64,000 bases of DNA from UBA7985 sp038141425 (lineage in GTDB: Bacteria > Pseudomonadota > Alphaproteobacteria > UBA7985), in assembly GCA_038141425.1 (NCBI GenBank), contig JAYQIC010000005.1, positions 1-64,000 of the forward strand, written 5' to 3'. A program made the position numbers and the translations under genes. Positions 16,574-27,518 of this stretch are shown in pieces. The notes beneath the pieces were generated by a model, which worked only from the letters and a program-made list of their open reading frames with translations, was not told where the DNA came from and ran no database searches. Numbering within the stretch: the stretch's first letter is position 1; the number at the start of each line of letters is the position of its first letter.

Positions 16574-17373
16574 TCAGACCGCGAGGTTCTGAAGATGGTG
16601 CAGCATTGAAGCACGGTTTGGCAGGGCAGGGAAAGTCACGCTGTGCCAGAAGCTGCGACGGGGCACGGCGGGCGACCATCCGGCCACGGTCGGGGACAGC
16701 GCGACCAGTGTGCGGGAGGGTGGCAGGCGCCGCCCGAGCAGGCTCAGACGGGTCTCCAGAAGCTGCCGCTGCGACCCCGAAAGCGCCAGCACGATCACTG
16801 TCTGGGACTGACACAGCATGCGGGCCTGCATCGGGGTCCAGGGCGCGCCACCGCGCGGAATCCGGTGGTAGAGCGGCAGACACCAGTCTGTGGGTCCCAA
16901 GGCAAGGCTCAGGGCTGCGGGGTCGAGGCGGCATTGGCGATATAGAGACGGCTTCGCGCCCTGAACAGAACCCGGCCAGCGGCTTTGCCGGAAGCCGCGC
17001 TCGGCGGTCCAGACCACGTGCACGCCGATGGCGGCAAGCGCGCGGGCGGTTTCCGGCCCCGGCGCGATGGCCCGCAGGCTGTTGCGGGTGGTGCTGAACC
17101 ATATCTGCGCCTGCAAGGCGGCAACGGCGCGAGTGCTAGGCACCGCCAGCAGGTCGTGGGTGGGGTCGAAGTCGGCAGGCAGAGCGGTGCCTGCAGAATG
17201 TGGTCGTCGAACAGCGCCAGAGGCCAGACCGAGAAGCCACTGAAACTGCGCAGAACCGCCGCATAGTCGGCCGCCCCGCTGAGGCCGTCCGGGTCCGCGC
17301 ACAGCAGCACCGGGGTCGGCGCGGGGACGCGGGTGTTGACGGCCCTCGGTCGGTTGCGCCAATCAGAAGCCAT
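16574..17373 (-). CDS. hemD: Uroporphyrinogen-III synthase-like protein (one frameshift)
   Basis: About 266 residues once a single shift near 17186-17192 is bridged. The first part reads TPVLLCADPDGLSGAADYAAV and the second PADFDPTHDLLAVPSTRAVAA, then ETARALAAIGVHVVWTAERG. The layout is that of the HemD two-lobe fold, which cyclises hydroxymethylbilane into uroporphyrinogen III. HemD is poorly conserved, so much of the call rests on its place upstream of the Mic60-like gene and hemY. The usual partner hemC is not next to it. The ATG at 17373 overlaps the divergent tsaD ATG in the palindrome CATG (17371-17374). Confidence 0.7.
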
Positions 17374-18451
17374 GTTGGTACTTGGCATAGAGTCGTCCTG
17401 CGATGAAACGGCGGCGGCGGTCGTGGATGGCGCCCGCCCGGCGGGCGGTCGGATTCTGTCCAACACTGTTTTCAGCCAATGGGACAGCGTACGCAAGTAC
17501 GGCGGCGTTGTGCCGGAAGTCGCGGCCCGCGCCCATGTCGAAAAGATTGATCAGGTCGTCGAGCGCGCCCTGAACGAAGCCGGGATCGGTGTTGATGCCC
17601 TCGACGGCGTGGCCGCCACCGCCGGGCCGGGCCTGATCGGGGGTTTGCTTGTCGGGGTCAGTTTTGCCAAGGCGCTGGCGCTGGGGGCCGGGAAGCCGTT
17701 CATGGCGCTGAACCATCTGGAGGGCCATGCTCTGACCCCGCGCCTGGTCGCGGACGTGGCCTTTCCCTACCTGCTGCTGCTGGTCAGCGGCGGGCATTGC
17801 CAGACAGTGCTGGTCGAGGGGGTGGGACAGTACCGGCGTCTGGGCACCACCATCGACGATGCCATCGGTGAAGCCTTTGACAAGACCGCGAAGCTCATGG
17901 GGCTGGGCCAGCCCGGTGGACCGGCGATCGAGGCGCTGGCGGCCAAGGGTGACCCGCGTGCCGTGCCGCTGCCCGTGCCCTTCAAAGGCCGGCCCGGGCT
18001 GGATTTCTCCTTTTCCGGGCTGAAGACCGCCGTACGCCGGGCCGTGCAGGGCGAGGACGGGCATCGGCCCCGAAGATATCGCCGCGAGTTTCCAGCGGGT
18101 CGCCTTTGAGTCGCTGGTCGACCGCACCCGACGCGCAGCCGAGGCGGTGGAGACCCCGCTTCAGGCCCTTGTGGTCGCTGGCGGAGTGGCCGCCAATCAG
18201 GCGTTGAGTGAGAGACTGTCGGCGCTGGGCCAAGACCTTGGCCTGCCGGTGGTGGTGCCGCCGGCGGCGCTGTGTACGGACAACGGGGCGATGATGGCCT
18301 GGGCCGGGGTCGAGCGATTGCGCGCTGGTCTTGTCGTTCAGCTGCCAGAGACGGGGACGGCGCGGACGATCTTAGTTTTGCCCCTCGACCACGCTGGCCG
18401 CTGGACCCGGATGCCCCCAAATCCACAGGAGCCGGGGCCGCCAAGGCCTGA
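17372..18451 (+). CDS. tsaD: tRNA threonylcarbamoyladenosine synthase subunit TsaD (two frameshifts)
   Basis: Starts MLVLGIESSCDETAAAVVDG, the canonical TsaD beginning, with the metal-binding HLEGH motif (ALNHLEGHALTP), LLLVSGGHCQ and FSGLKTAVRR. It transfers the threonylcarbamoyl group to A37 of ANN-decoding tRNAs together with TsaB and TsaE, and is essential in most bacteria. Frame breaks lie at GGG 18059-18061 and GGGG 18353-18356. After both, the normal end (FAPRPRWPLDPDAPKS) runs to a TGA at 18449-18451. Single-base errors in G runs explain both. The start codon overlaps that of divergent hemD. Confidence 0.95.
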
Positions 18452-18508
18452 GCCCGGAGGTTGCAGCTCCATTTCTGTGAAGGTTCAGCCGGGGTGGGGT
18501 ATCGGCGT

Positions 18509-18715
18509 TTAGAAGTCGACGCAGCGGCCTTTGACCTGCCAGTCGCCAAAGGTTGTGGGTTCCTGCCCCTCAGGTCCGCCCTGTTCGGGTTTCCGTTTGA
18601 CCGCAAGTGCCTTAAAGACTTCATGGGCGGGGCGCATGTCCCCGCTATCACCCTGCAGCGGTGACCCCTCGGGCCCGGTGACGGCCTTGGTCGTCTCGTG
18701 TTCATCGTTCGTCAT
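18509..18715 (-). CDS. DUF1674 / SDHAF4-like protein
   Basis: 68 residues from the ATG at 18715. The C-terminus GGPEGQEPTTFGDWQVKGRC followed by VDF is the diagnostic end of the DUF1674 family, related to succinate dehydrogenase assembly factor 4. The eukaryotic relative chaperones the flavinylated SdhA subunit. A longer form from an upstream start (18784) would overlap the rsmB start and adds a low-complexity leader. Position beside rsmB is a common alphaproteobacterial arrangement. Confidence 0.92.
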   Translation of the reverse strand: MTNDEHETTKAVTGPEGSPLQGDSGDMRPAHEVFKALAVKRKPEQGGPEGQEPTTFGDWQVKGRCVDF

Positions 18716-18734
18716 ACCCGGAAAGTAGTGGTTC

Positions 18735-20123
18735 TTGCCCTCAGGAAAAAGCCCTTCCCGCCCGTCTCGCCCGTCTGGGGCCAAGACAAAAGGACGCGTC
18801 GACTACGCGCGTCTGGCCGCTGCACGCGCGCTCGAGGCCGTGCCAGCAGCCGGTCTGTCGCTGGACGAAGCCTTCAACCGGCAGGCCAAGGGCCTGTCTC
18901 CGCGTGACCGGGCCTTCGCCTGGCGGCTGGCGCGGACGGCCATGCGCTACCATGGCCCGTTGCTGCACCTGATGACCGAGGTGCTGGAGCGTGGGCGCAG
19001 CGGCGTGCCGCCCTTTGTGCAGGCGGTGCTGCGGCTCGGTTTGACCGACCTGCTGCTGCTGGAAACCCGCCCCACGCGGCCGTATCCTCGACCGTGAACC
19101 TGCTCGGCACCCGTGCCACCAGCCGTTATCGCGGCATGGTCAACGCCGTGCTCCGCCGGGCTGACCGGGAGCGGGCTGATTTTCTCGACAAGCTGCGCGC
19201 GCAGCCGGTGATCCCGCATTGGCTGGCCGAGCGTTGGCGCAGCAACTGGGGCGAAGCGGCGCTGGCGGCCTTCGATACGCTGGCCCGGGAAGAGGCGCCC
19301 GTTGACCTGTGCCTCGTCGATGAAGCCGCTCGGGCTGCTGAGGCACTGAACGGGGATCAGGCAACGGCGCTGCCGACCGGGCAGGTCCGTCTGACCCGGG
19401 GTCTGACCGCGTTTCAGGACAGCCCCGGAAGGTGCTGCCGGTGGCTGGTGGGTGCAGGATTTTGGCGCGCACCTGCCGATTGCGGCGCTGGGTGATCTGA
19501 GCGGCAAGACCGCCATCGACCTCTGCGCGGCGCCGGGGGGAAAGACCCTGCAACTCGCCCGCGCCGGAGCCGAGGTGACCGCCGTCGACAACAGCGGGCC
19601 ACGTCTGGAGCGGCTCAGCGAAAACCTCGCCCGCACCGGCCTGCGCGCTGCGGTCAAGAAGATCGACGTGCTCAAATACAGCCACAAGCCCGTGGATCTG
19701 GTGGTGCTCGATGCGCCCTGCAGCGCCTCGGGGACATTCCGCAAGAACCCGGAAGCGCCGTGGCTGCGCTCGCCCGTGACCCTGCTCGAACACGCATCGG
19801 TACAGGCGCGGATGCTCGACCACGCGCTGGGGCTAGTGAAGCCCGGTGGCACGCTGCTCTACATCGTTTGTTCGCTGGAACCGGAAGAAGGCGAGGCGCA
19901 GGTCGACGATTTTCTGCGTCGTCAGCCGGACGTGACGCTGGAGCCCTTCGACGCCGGGGCGGTCTCCGGCCTCCCCGACGCCCTGACCCCGGACGGAACA
20001 CTCCGCATCCTGCCGTCGTACTATGCGCATAACGGGGGCGTGGACGGATTTTTCGCCGCTCGATTCCGGGTCGGTTCGGTGCCAGAACAGTCCTTGAACA
20101 GTCTGTACCAGCCCAGCCACTGA
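18735..20123 (+). CDS. rsmB: 16S rRNA (cytosine-967-C5) methyltransferase RsmB (two frameshifts)
   Basis: An N-terminal NusB-like RNA-binding domain (ARLAAARALEAV, AFNRQAKGLSPRDRAFAWRL) is followed by the SAM-dependent m5C methyltransferase fold. Motif I is DLCAAPGGKT. The PCSASG motif IV and the later VCSLEPEEGE carry the two catalytic Cys. Frames switch near 19066 (C run) and at CCCC 19423-19426. Joined length is about 462 residues. The start is a TTG at 18735. It methylates C967 of 16S rRNA. The gene is 18 bases before purH and probably co-transcribed with it. Confidence 0.93.
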
Positions 20124-20141
20124 CCGACAGGACCCTTTCCC

Positions 20142-21723
20142 GTGACCGACGTCTCCAAACGCGCCCTCCTTTCCGTTTCTGACAAGGCCGGGCTGGTGCC
20201 CTTCGCCCGGGCGCTCGTCGACCTTGGCTTTGAGCTGGTGTCGACTGGTGGGACCGCGCGCCTGCTGGCCGAGGAAGGGTTGCCCGTGGGCAAGGTTTCC
20301 GACGTCACCGGTTTCCCGGAGATCCTCGGTGGTCGGGTGAAGACCCTGCACCCGGCGATCCACGGCGGCCTGCTCGCCGACCAGAGCGACCCGGCGCACC
20401 GCGAGACGTTGGCGGGGCAGGGCATTGCGCCCTTTGGCCTGCTGGTGGTGAACCTCTATCCCTTCGCCCAGACGCTGGCTGGCGGTGCTGATTTTGCAAC
20501 CTGCATCGAAAACATCGATATTGGCGGTCCGGCGATGATCCGGGCCTCGGCCAAGAACCATGCTTCCGTGCTGCCGGTCTGCGACCCCGGCGACTACGAG
20601 CGCGTGCTGGCCCTGCTGCAGGAAGGCGCGCTGACGCCTGAAGCCCGTCGCGGGTTTGCCGCCAAGGCCTACGCCCACACCGCGCGCTATGACGCGCAGA
20701 TCAGCCGCTGGCTGCAGGCGCTGGAGCAGGCCGACGATCAAAACCGGGGGCAAGGCGCCGACGCCCCGGCCTTCCCCGAGGAGCTGAGCTTCGCCGGCAA
20801 GCTGAGCCTGCCGCTGCGCTATGGGGAGAATCCGCACCAGACCGCAGCGCTGTACCGCACCGCCGACGACCGGCCCGGGATCGCCACGGGCGAGCTGATC
20901 CAGGGCAAGCCGCTGTCCTACAACAACCTCAACGACGCTGACGCTGCCTTCGAGCTGGTGAGCGAGTTCGACGACCCGGCGGTTGCCATCATCAAGCACG
21001 CCAATCCCTGCGGTGTGGCGCTGGGCGATGACCTCTACGGGCCTACCGTCGTGCGCTCGCCTGCGATGAGACCTCAGCCTTTGGCGGGATTGTTGCCTGC
21101 AACCGCCCGCTGGATGGGTCAGTCGCGACAGCCATCACCGAGATTTTCACCGAAGTGGTCATCGCCCCGGAGGCGGACGACGCTGCCCGCGCCGTGTTCG
21201 CGCAGAAGCCAAACCTTCGGCTGGTACTGACCGGTGGGCTTGCCGACCCGACCGCGCCCGATCTGCTCGTCAAGTCGATCGCCGGGGGCCTGCTGGTTCA
21301 GTCGCGCGACGACGCCAGCGCCGAGGCTGACGGCTTTCGCGTGGTGACGGCGCAGCAGCCCGATGCCACAACGCGCAACAATCTGGTGTTCGCCCAGCGC
21401 GTGGCCAAGCACGTCAAGTCGAACACCATCGTGCTGGTTGCCGGCGGGGCGACGCTGGGTATCGGCGCGGGGCAGATGAGCCGCGTTGATTCGGCCCACC
21501 TCGCCATCCGCAAAGCGGCAGAAGCCGGGCTGGATGTGCGCGGTGCCGTTGCGGCGTCCGATGCGTTTTTCCCTTCGCCGACGGGATCAGCGCGCTGATC
21601 GACGCGGGGGTCTCTGCGGTGGTCCAGCCGGGCGGTTCCCTGCGGGATGAAGAGGTCATCGCAGCCGCCGATGCGGCCGGGCTTTCCATGGTCTTCACCG
21701 GTACCCGGCACTTCCGTCATTAA
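20142..21723 (+). CDS. purH: Bifunctional AICAR transformylase/IMP cyclohydrolase (two frameshifts)
   Basis: About 527 residues when joined. The N-terminal MGS-like IMP cyclohydrolase domain has RALLSVSDKAGLVPFARALV, STGGTARLL and KTLHPAIHGGLLA. The transformylase part has LRYGENPHQTAALY and KHANPCGVALG, with the catalytic Lys-His. Breaks fall at GGG 21039-21041 (one G missing) and CCC 21571-21573. After the second, FADGISALIDAGVSAVVQPG leads to the normal end FTGTRHFRH. It catalyses the last two steps of IMP synthesis. Start is GTG at 20142 with AGGA nine bases before. Confidence 0.96.
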
Positions 21724-21816
21724 TCGCTGATTTACAGGAGCATGGACTCAGAGCCACTGAGGCCCTACCTACAGGCTTGAACCCTGTTTTCACTTCTGTT
21801 TGGGATAAACCACGCC

Positions 21817-24556
21817 ATGCTTCAGCGCTTTGCAAAAGCGGTCTTCGGCAACGCCAACAAAAAGTACCTGAGCGGCCTTGATTCACAGGTTGAGGCGATC
21901 AACGCCCTCGAGCCGGAATTCGAGGCGCTGAGCGATGCCGATCTGAAGGCGAAGACCAAGGAATTCCGCGAGCGTCATGCGGGGGCGAAAGCCTCGACGA
22001 TCTGATGGTTGAAGCCTTCGCTGCTGCCCGTGAAGCCGGCAAGCGTGCGCTCGGCCAGCGCATGTTCGACGTGCAGCTGCTGGGCGCGATTGTCCTGCAC
22101 CAGGGCCGGGTCGCTGAAATGAAGACCGGTGAGGGCAAGACCCTGACCGCGACCGCCGCCGCCTATCTCAACGCGCTGCCGGAGAAGGGCGTGCACATCA
22201 TCACCGTGAACGAGTATCTGGTGATGCGCGATGCCGCCGACATGGGCAAGCTGTACCAGGCACTGGGGATGAGCACCGGTTACGTGACCAGCAGCATGGG
22301 GCTGGATCGCGGCATTCTGACTCCCGCCCAGCTGGAGAACGCCAAGCGCCGCGGCTATGCCGCCGACATTACCTATTCAATCGCATCGGAGGTCGGCTTT
22401 GACCACCTGCGCGACCAGATGAAGCCCACCCGCGCCGATATGCTGCAGCGCGGATTCAACTTCGTGATCGTCGACGAGGCTGATTCGGTGCTGATCGATG
22501 AAGCCCGGACCCCGCTGGTCATGTCCGGCCCGGCGGTGGACGTGTCCAACGTGTTCCGCGCCACCGCCCTGATCGCGCAGGAGATGTCTGACGACGCCTT
22601 CACCGTCGATGAAAAGACCCGCAACATCCAGCTGAGCGAAGAAGGCGTGCCGGAGCTCGAAGAAGTGCTGCGCAAGCGCGGGCTGCTGCAGGCCGACAGC
22701 GGGCTGTATCAGCCGGAGAACGTCGGGCTGCTGCACAACATCATGGCGTCGATCCGCGCCCACCGCCTGTTCATCCGCGATAAGCAGTACATGGTGCAGG
22801 GTGACGAGATCGTGCTGATCAACGAGCTTACGGGCCGTGCCCAGCCCGGCCGCCGTCTGGGCGATGGCGGGCACCAGGCGCTGGAGGCCAAGGAAGGGCT
22901 TTCGATCAAGCCTGAATCCACGACCGTTGCGACCATCACCTACCAGAACTTCTTCCGCCAGTACGACAAGATTGCCGGGATGACGGGAACCGCGCTGACC
23001 GAGGCGGCGGAATTCGAGGCCATCTACAACATGGCTGTGACCGCCGTGCCGACTAACCAGCCGATGGTGCGCGAAGACAACGACGACAAGATCTATCGCT
23101 TCGCCAAGCAGAAGACCGAAGCCATCCTCGAAGACGTCAGGGAGGCCCACGCCAAGGGCCAGCCCGTGCTACTCGGCACGCCGACGGTCAAGGGCTCGGA
23201 AATGTTCTCCGCAGCGTTGACCGAGGCTGGGATCGCCCACAACGTCCTGTCCGCGCGACAGCATGAGCGCGAGGCGCTGACCATCGCGCAGGCCGGGGCG
23301 CCGGGTGCGGTCACCATCGCCACCTCTATGGCCGGGCGCGGGACCGATATCCAGCTCGGCGGTAACTTCGACTTTGCCGTGGCGGAGGCCATCAAGGACG
23401 AGAAAGACCCGAAGGCGATCGAGAAGATCACAGCCAAGCTGCGTGCGGAAATCGACGCAGCGCGAGAACAGGTGATTGCTGCCGGGGGCTTGTACGTGCT
23501 CGGGACCGAGCGCGGGAATCCCGGCGGGTCGATAACCAGCATCGCGGCCGTTCGGGCCCGCAGGGCGACCCCGGCAAGTCGCGCTTCTACGTCTCGCTCG
23601 AAGACGATCTGATGCGGATTTTCGGGCAGGGGCTGGACGCGTGGCTCAAGCGCTTCGGCATCGGTGACGACGAGGCCATCGAACACCAGTGGATCACCAA
23701 CGCCATCGCCAAGGCGCAGGAGCGGCGCGAGGGCTATAACTTCGACATTCGTAAGCAGCTGATCCGGTACGACGACGTGCTCAATTATCAGCGGCAGGCC
23801 TACGCCGAGATGCGGGCCGAGCTGCTCGATTCAGAAGACCTGACCGAGAAGCTCGACGATATGCGGGAGAAGGCGTCGGAGGATCTGGTCGCACGCTTTA
23901 TTCCGCCGGGGTCGTACCCGGCGCAGTGGGATATCGAGGGTCTTGAACGGGCCGTCGCCGCCTTTGTTCCCGGCGGTTTGCCGATCGCCAAATGGGCGGC
24001 AGAAGACGGCGTGGACGACGAGGTTCTGATCGACCGCATTCTGGAAGAATTCGACCAGCACATGGCCGCCAAGGCGGCTCAGATCGGTGCGGACACCATG
24101 CGCATGGCCGAGCGGCAGATCACGCTGCAGGTGCTCGACCAGCTCTGGCGCGAGCACATTCAGAATATGATGCGGCTGCGTGAAGGCGTGACCTTGCGCG
24201 CCTTCGGCCAGCGCGATCCTCTGGCGGAATACCGGCGGGATGGTTTTGAAATGTTTGATGGCCTGCTCGAGCGTCACCGTAATTCGGTGGTGGTGGTGCT
24301 GGCCAACCTCGAAGTGCGCCAGGCCGAACCTCCACAGGCAGCACCGGCTGCTGCTGCTCCTGGCGGGGCTGCCGCAGCGGGCACACCACAGCCGCAAGGT
24401 CTGACGCCTCCGCCGACGCTGTCCGTCAATGGCACGGGGACCGGAACGGGCACGGGTCAGATTACGGCGGAGCAAATGAAAAAGACCAAGCGGAACGAAC
24501 CCTGTCCCTGTGGGTCGGGCAAGAAGTTCAAGCAGTGTCACGGCGCAGCGGCCTAG
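21817..24556 (+). CDS. secA: Protein translocase ATPase SecA (two frameshifts)
   Basis: About 912 residues. Walker A region MKTGEGKTLTATAAAYLNAL, DEAD-box like VDEADSVLIDEARTPL, and the C-terminal SEC-C zinc motif PCPCGSGKKFKQCHG are all present. Breaks lie in GGGGG 21981-21985 and GGG 23514-23516, each explained by one missing G. Just after the second break the helicase motif VI reads RGRSGPQGDPG where other SecA proteins have RGRSGRQGD. The lost Arg is an ATPase finger, so this is probably another base error. SecA drives Sec-dependent export at the inner membrane. It stands alone with its own start region at 21724-21816. Confidence 0.96.
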
Positions 24557-24841
24557 GCCTCCGCTGCTGCTACAATCCTCAGTGTTTTTCAGGGATTAAT
24601 CGCGGCCGCGCCGCCGCGATGATCCTACTCTGATGCTCGCTAAAAACGCGAATAAATACCTAAAATATCGTGTTTTTTGGGTCACAACCCCCACACAAAT
24701 TCAAAAAAAAACCATCAAACGCAGCAAGACAGGGCCACCGCCCTGCGCCGGAAACGGGGTCATTTTTTTTGGAAAATCCGGAAGGTCAGCCCGGTTTTAA
24801 GGCTGGAAGAAAACAGGCGCGCGGTCGTCTGGACGTCTGTG
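24557..24841. other. Intergenic region after secA with hairpin
   Basis: 285 bases between convergent genes. ATCGCGGC (24599-24606) pairs with GCCGCGAT (24613-24620) in a perfect 8-bp stem and 6-base loop, without a T tract, so it could be a Rho-dependent pause site or weak terminator. The rest, notably 24650-24780, is unusually A- and T-rich with poly-A and poly-T runs. A plus-strand frame at 24677-25048 runs antisense into the lipoprotein gene and is not called. Confidence 0.45.
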
Positions 24842-25333
24842 TCAGAGCGCCTGCGGGTTCCCGCGCGAAACCACCACGTCAAAGCTGTCTACGCCCAGAC
24901 CGGTGAACCGGTAGCGCTGGTCACCAAGGTTGATGACTTGATAGCAAAGCTGCATGCCCGTCGCCCAGGTCGGCCAGACCTTGCACAGCGTACCGGCATT
25001 GAGGCTGTAGTATCCGGTCTCTGTCAGGTTGACCAACAACCCGCGTAACTGACCGCCGGGCGCAAAGTAGGCCCAGTACTGGTCGTCGACCTGCTTGATG
25101 GTATTGCCGATCAGCAGCTGGCGGAGGTCAGCGTCGCTCAGGCGCTCGCCCTGCCGGGTCGGCCGCACGGGCGGCACCAGCATGGTAACGGGAACCCCGG
25201 CAATGCGGGCGTAGGGCTGCTGCTGACTGACCGCGCTGCCCGCCGTCGCTGCAGCGCCCGCGTCGCTCTGGTCCGTTGCCTGACAGGCAGTGAGCGCGAG
25301 CGCACAAAGGCCCGCTAGCAATAACCGTTTCAT
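24842..25333 (-). CDS. Lipoprotein of unknown function
   Basis: 163 residues from ATG 25333, preceded by a GGGGG purine tract. The leader MKRLLLAGLCALALTAC ends in an LTAC lipobox, so the mature protein starts at Cys17 and is membrane-anchored by lipid. The mature part has an Ala/Gly/Ser linker, a Pro-rich strand (VTMLVPPVRPTRQG), the helix SDADLRQLLIGNTIKQ and an aromatic C-terminal sheet with two Cys (LCKVW, QLCYQV). The last 90 residues resemble small exported beta-sheet domains in alphaproteobacteria, but I cannot name the family. Confidence 0.82.
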   Translation of the reverse strand: MKRLLLAGLCALALTACQATDQSDAGAAATAGSAVSQQQPYARIAGVPVTMLVPPVRPTRQGERLSDADLRQLLIGNTIKQVDDQYWAYFAPGGQLRGLLVNLTETGYYSLNAGTLCKVWPTWATGMQLCYQVINLGDQRYRFTGLGVDSFDVVVSRGNPQAL

Positions 25334-25410
25334 GGGCCCCCATTTGCCATTGTGGTGTGGCAGCAGTGAGACCGGCATCCGCGCCACAGATCGGCGGTTC
25401 AGGACCAAAC

Positions 25411-27249
25411 TCAGGCCGCTTCGGCTGCTGCACGAGCCTTAGCATCGCGCTTGCGCTCGTGAATGTCGAGGAAGCGTTTGCGGATGCGCACGGCCTCGGG
25501 CGTGACTTCCACCAGCTCGTCGTCCTGAATATAGGCCAGCGCTTTCTCCAGCGTCATATCGACTGGCGGGGTCAGCGATACCGCTTCATCGGTGCCCGAC
25601 GCGCGGACGTTGGTGAGCTTCTTGCCCTTCAGAGGGTTGACGTCGAGGTCGCTGCCCTTCGCGTGCTCCCCGATGATCAGGCCGTGGTAAACCGGCTGCT
25701 GCGGGTGGATGAACAGCGGGCCGCGTTCCTCGAGGTTCCACAGGGCGAAGGCGACGGCGGAGCCTTTCTCCATGGAGATCAGCACGCCGTTGCGGCGACC
25801 CGGGATGGCGCCCTTGTGCGGGCCGTAGTGGCTGAAGCGGCGGTTGAGGATGCCGGTACCATGGGTGGCAGTCAGAAACTCGCCCAGGTAGCCGATCAGT
25901 GCGCGTGATGGCGCGATGAACGACAGGCGCTGCTTGCCGCCACCCGAAGGACGCATGTCCTTGAGTTCGCCGCGGCGCATGCCGATTTTCTCGACCACGG
26001 CGCCGGAGTAGTCAGCGTCGACATCGACCGTCACCTCTTCGAAGGGCTCCAGACGGCTGCCGTTGTCGTCGAACTGGTAGACCACGCGCGGCCGCGAAAC
26101 GGAGAGCTCGAAGCCCTCCCGGCGCATGTTTTCGATCAGTACCGCAAGCTGCAGCTCGCCCCGGCCGGCGACTTCGAAGGCGTCCTTGCCGTCGGTCTCC
26201 CGGACCTGCAGCGCGACGTTGCCCTCGGCTTCTTTCTGCAGCCGGTCCCAGATCAGACGGCTGGTCACCTTATCGCCGACCAGACCTGCGAGCGGGCTGT
26301 CGTTGACCGAGAAGGTCATGGACAGGGTCGGTGGGTCGATCGGCTGGGCGGCCAGCGCTTCGGTGACGTCCGGTGCGCAAAGGGTGTCGGCCACGGTGGC
26401 CTGGGTCAGCCCGGCGATGGCGACGATATCGCCCGCCTCGGCGCTGTCGATCGGCTGCCGTTCGAGGCCCCGGAAGGCGAGAATCTTGGTGGCGCGCCCT
26501 GTCTCCAGCTGGCTGCCGTCCATGCCCAGCGCCTTGATCGCCATGTTGGGGGTCAGGCGACCAGACTGGATCCGACCGGTGAGAATGCGGCCGAGGAAAG
26601 GGTTGGCTTCCAAAGTCGTCGCCAGCATGCGGAAGGGTTCATCCGCGCTGTCGACCTTCGGCGCCGGAACGTGATCGACGACCAGATCGAACAATGGCGC
26701 CATATCGCTGCGTGCGTCATCGAGCTCCTGCACTGCCCAGCCTTCCTTGGAGGAGGCGTAGAGCACCGGAAACTCAAGCTGCTCTTCGGTGGCGTCGAGC
26801 GCGGCGAAGAGGTCGAAGGTCTCGTCCAGCACCCAGTCCGGGCGGCCGTCAGGCTTGTCAACCTTGTTGATCAGCACGATCGGGCGGATGCCGAGGGCCA
26901 GTGCCTTCGTCAGCACGAATTTGGTCTGGGGCATCGGGCCTTCGGCGGCGTCGACCAGCAGCACCACACCGTCAACCATCGACAGGATGCGCTCGACCTC
27001 ACCGCCGAAGTCGGCGTGCCCAGGGGTGTCGACGATGTTGATACGGGCGTCCTGCCACTCGACCGAGGTCACCTTGGCAAGGATGGTGATGCCGCGCTCG
27101 CGCTCGATGTCGTTGGAGTCCATGGCGCGTTCGGCCACGCGCTCGTTTTCGCGGAACTGGCCGGATTGTTTCAGCAGGCAATCCACCAGCGTGGTCTTAC
27201 CATGGTCAACGTGCGCGATGATCGCGATGTTGCGCAGGATCTTAGTCAT
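25411..27249 (-). CDS. typA: Ribosome-associated GTPase TypA/BipA
   Basis: 612 residues. G1 is AHVDHGKTTL, G2 region RGITILAK, G3 DTPGHADF and G4 NKVDKPDGRP, followed by EF-G-like domains II, III and V and the BipA-specific C-terminal domain (GEHAKGSDLDVNPLKGKKLT is characteristic). It binds the 70S ribosome and assists 50S assembly and stress or cold adaptation. The ATG at 27249 (MTKILRNIAII) is the family start. The frame is also open for 62 codons upstream, but those do not look like TypA. Intact. Confidence 0.97.
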   Translation of the reverse strand: MTKILRNIAIIAHVDHGKTTLVDCLLKQSGQFRENERVAERAMDSNDIERERGITILAKVTSVEWQDARINIVDTPGHADFGGEVERILSMVDGVVLLVDAAEGPMPQTKFVLTKALALGIRPIVLINKVDKPDGRPDWVLDETFDLFAALDATEEQLEFPVLYASSKEGWAVQELDDARSDMAPLFDLVVDHVPAPKVDSADEPFRMLATTLEANPFLGRILTGRIQSGRLTPNMAIKALGMDGSQLETGRATKILAFRGLERQPIDSAEAGDIVAIAGLTQATVADTLCAPDVTEALAAQPIDPPTLSMTFSVNDSPLAGLVGDKVTSRLIWDRLQKEAEGNVALQVRETDGKDAFEVAGRGELQLAVLIENMRREGFELSVSRPRVVYQFDDNGSRLEPFEEVTVDVDADYSGAVVEKIGMRRGELKDMRPSGGGKQRLSFIAPSRALIGYLGEFLTATHGTGILNRRFSHYGPHKGAIPGRRNGVLISMEKGSAVAFALWNLEERGPLFIHPQQPVYHGLIIGEHAKGSDLDVNPLKGKKLTNVRASGTDEAVSLTPPVDMTLEKALAYIQDDELVEVTPEAVRIRKRFLDIHERKRDAKARAAAEAA

Positions 27250-27518
27250 CAGGGCGTGCCTTCGTCTCTGCGCCCCGGATGGGTGGGGAAGAGGTCTCTG
27301 GCCAGCTGTCAGCAGGTATAAAAACCGACAACCTGTCGATATGGGGTGCAGGAATTCAGAAAAGCCGAGACCGGGGCGCGTGTTGCGCTGGGTTTTGACG
27401 CCTCGCAATGCTGCGGTCAACGCCCTGAAACGCAAGGCTTATGCTCGATAGCGCAGGGGTGGCTTTTAGACATTTGTCCAATCGCTCTGCGGGCTGCCTC
27501 AACCGCAGGAGGGCAAAG
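27250..27518. other. Intergenic region upstream of typA
   Basis: 269 bases, expected to carry the typA promoter. No clear regulatory element, hairpin or small gene was found. Confidence 0.3.

Noticed and set aside
8871..24556. Pseudogene status for xylB, tsaD, rsmB, purH and secA
   Set aside because: Each break can be mended by one base, several are essential genes, and coding quality stays high on both sides. Sequencing error is the simpler explanation.
24677..25048. Plus-strand 123-codon frame after secA
   Set aside because: Low-complexity basic N-terminus and antisense overlap with the lipoprotein gene.
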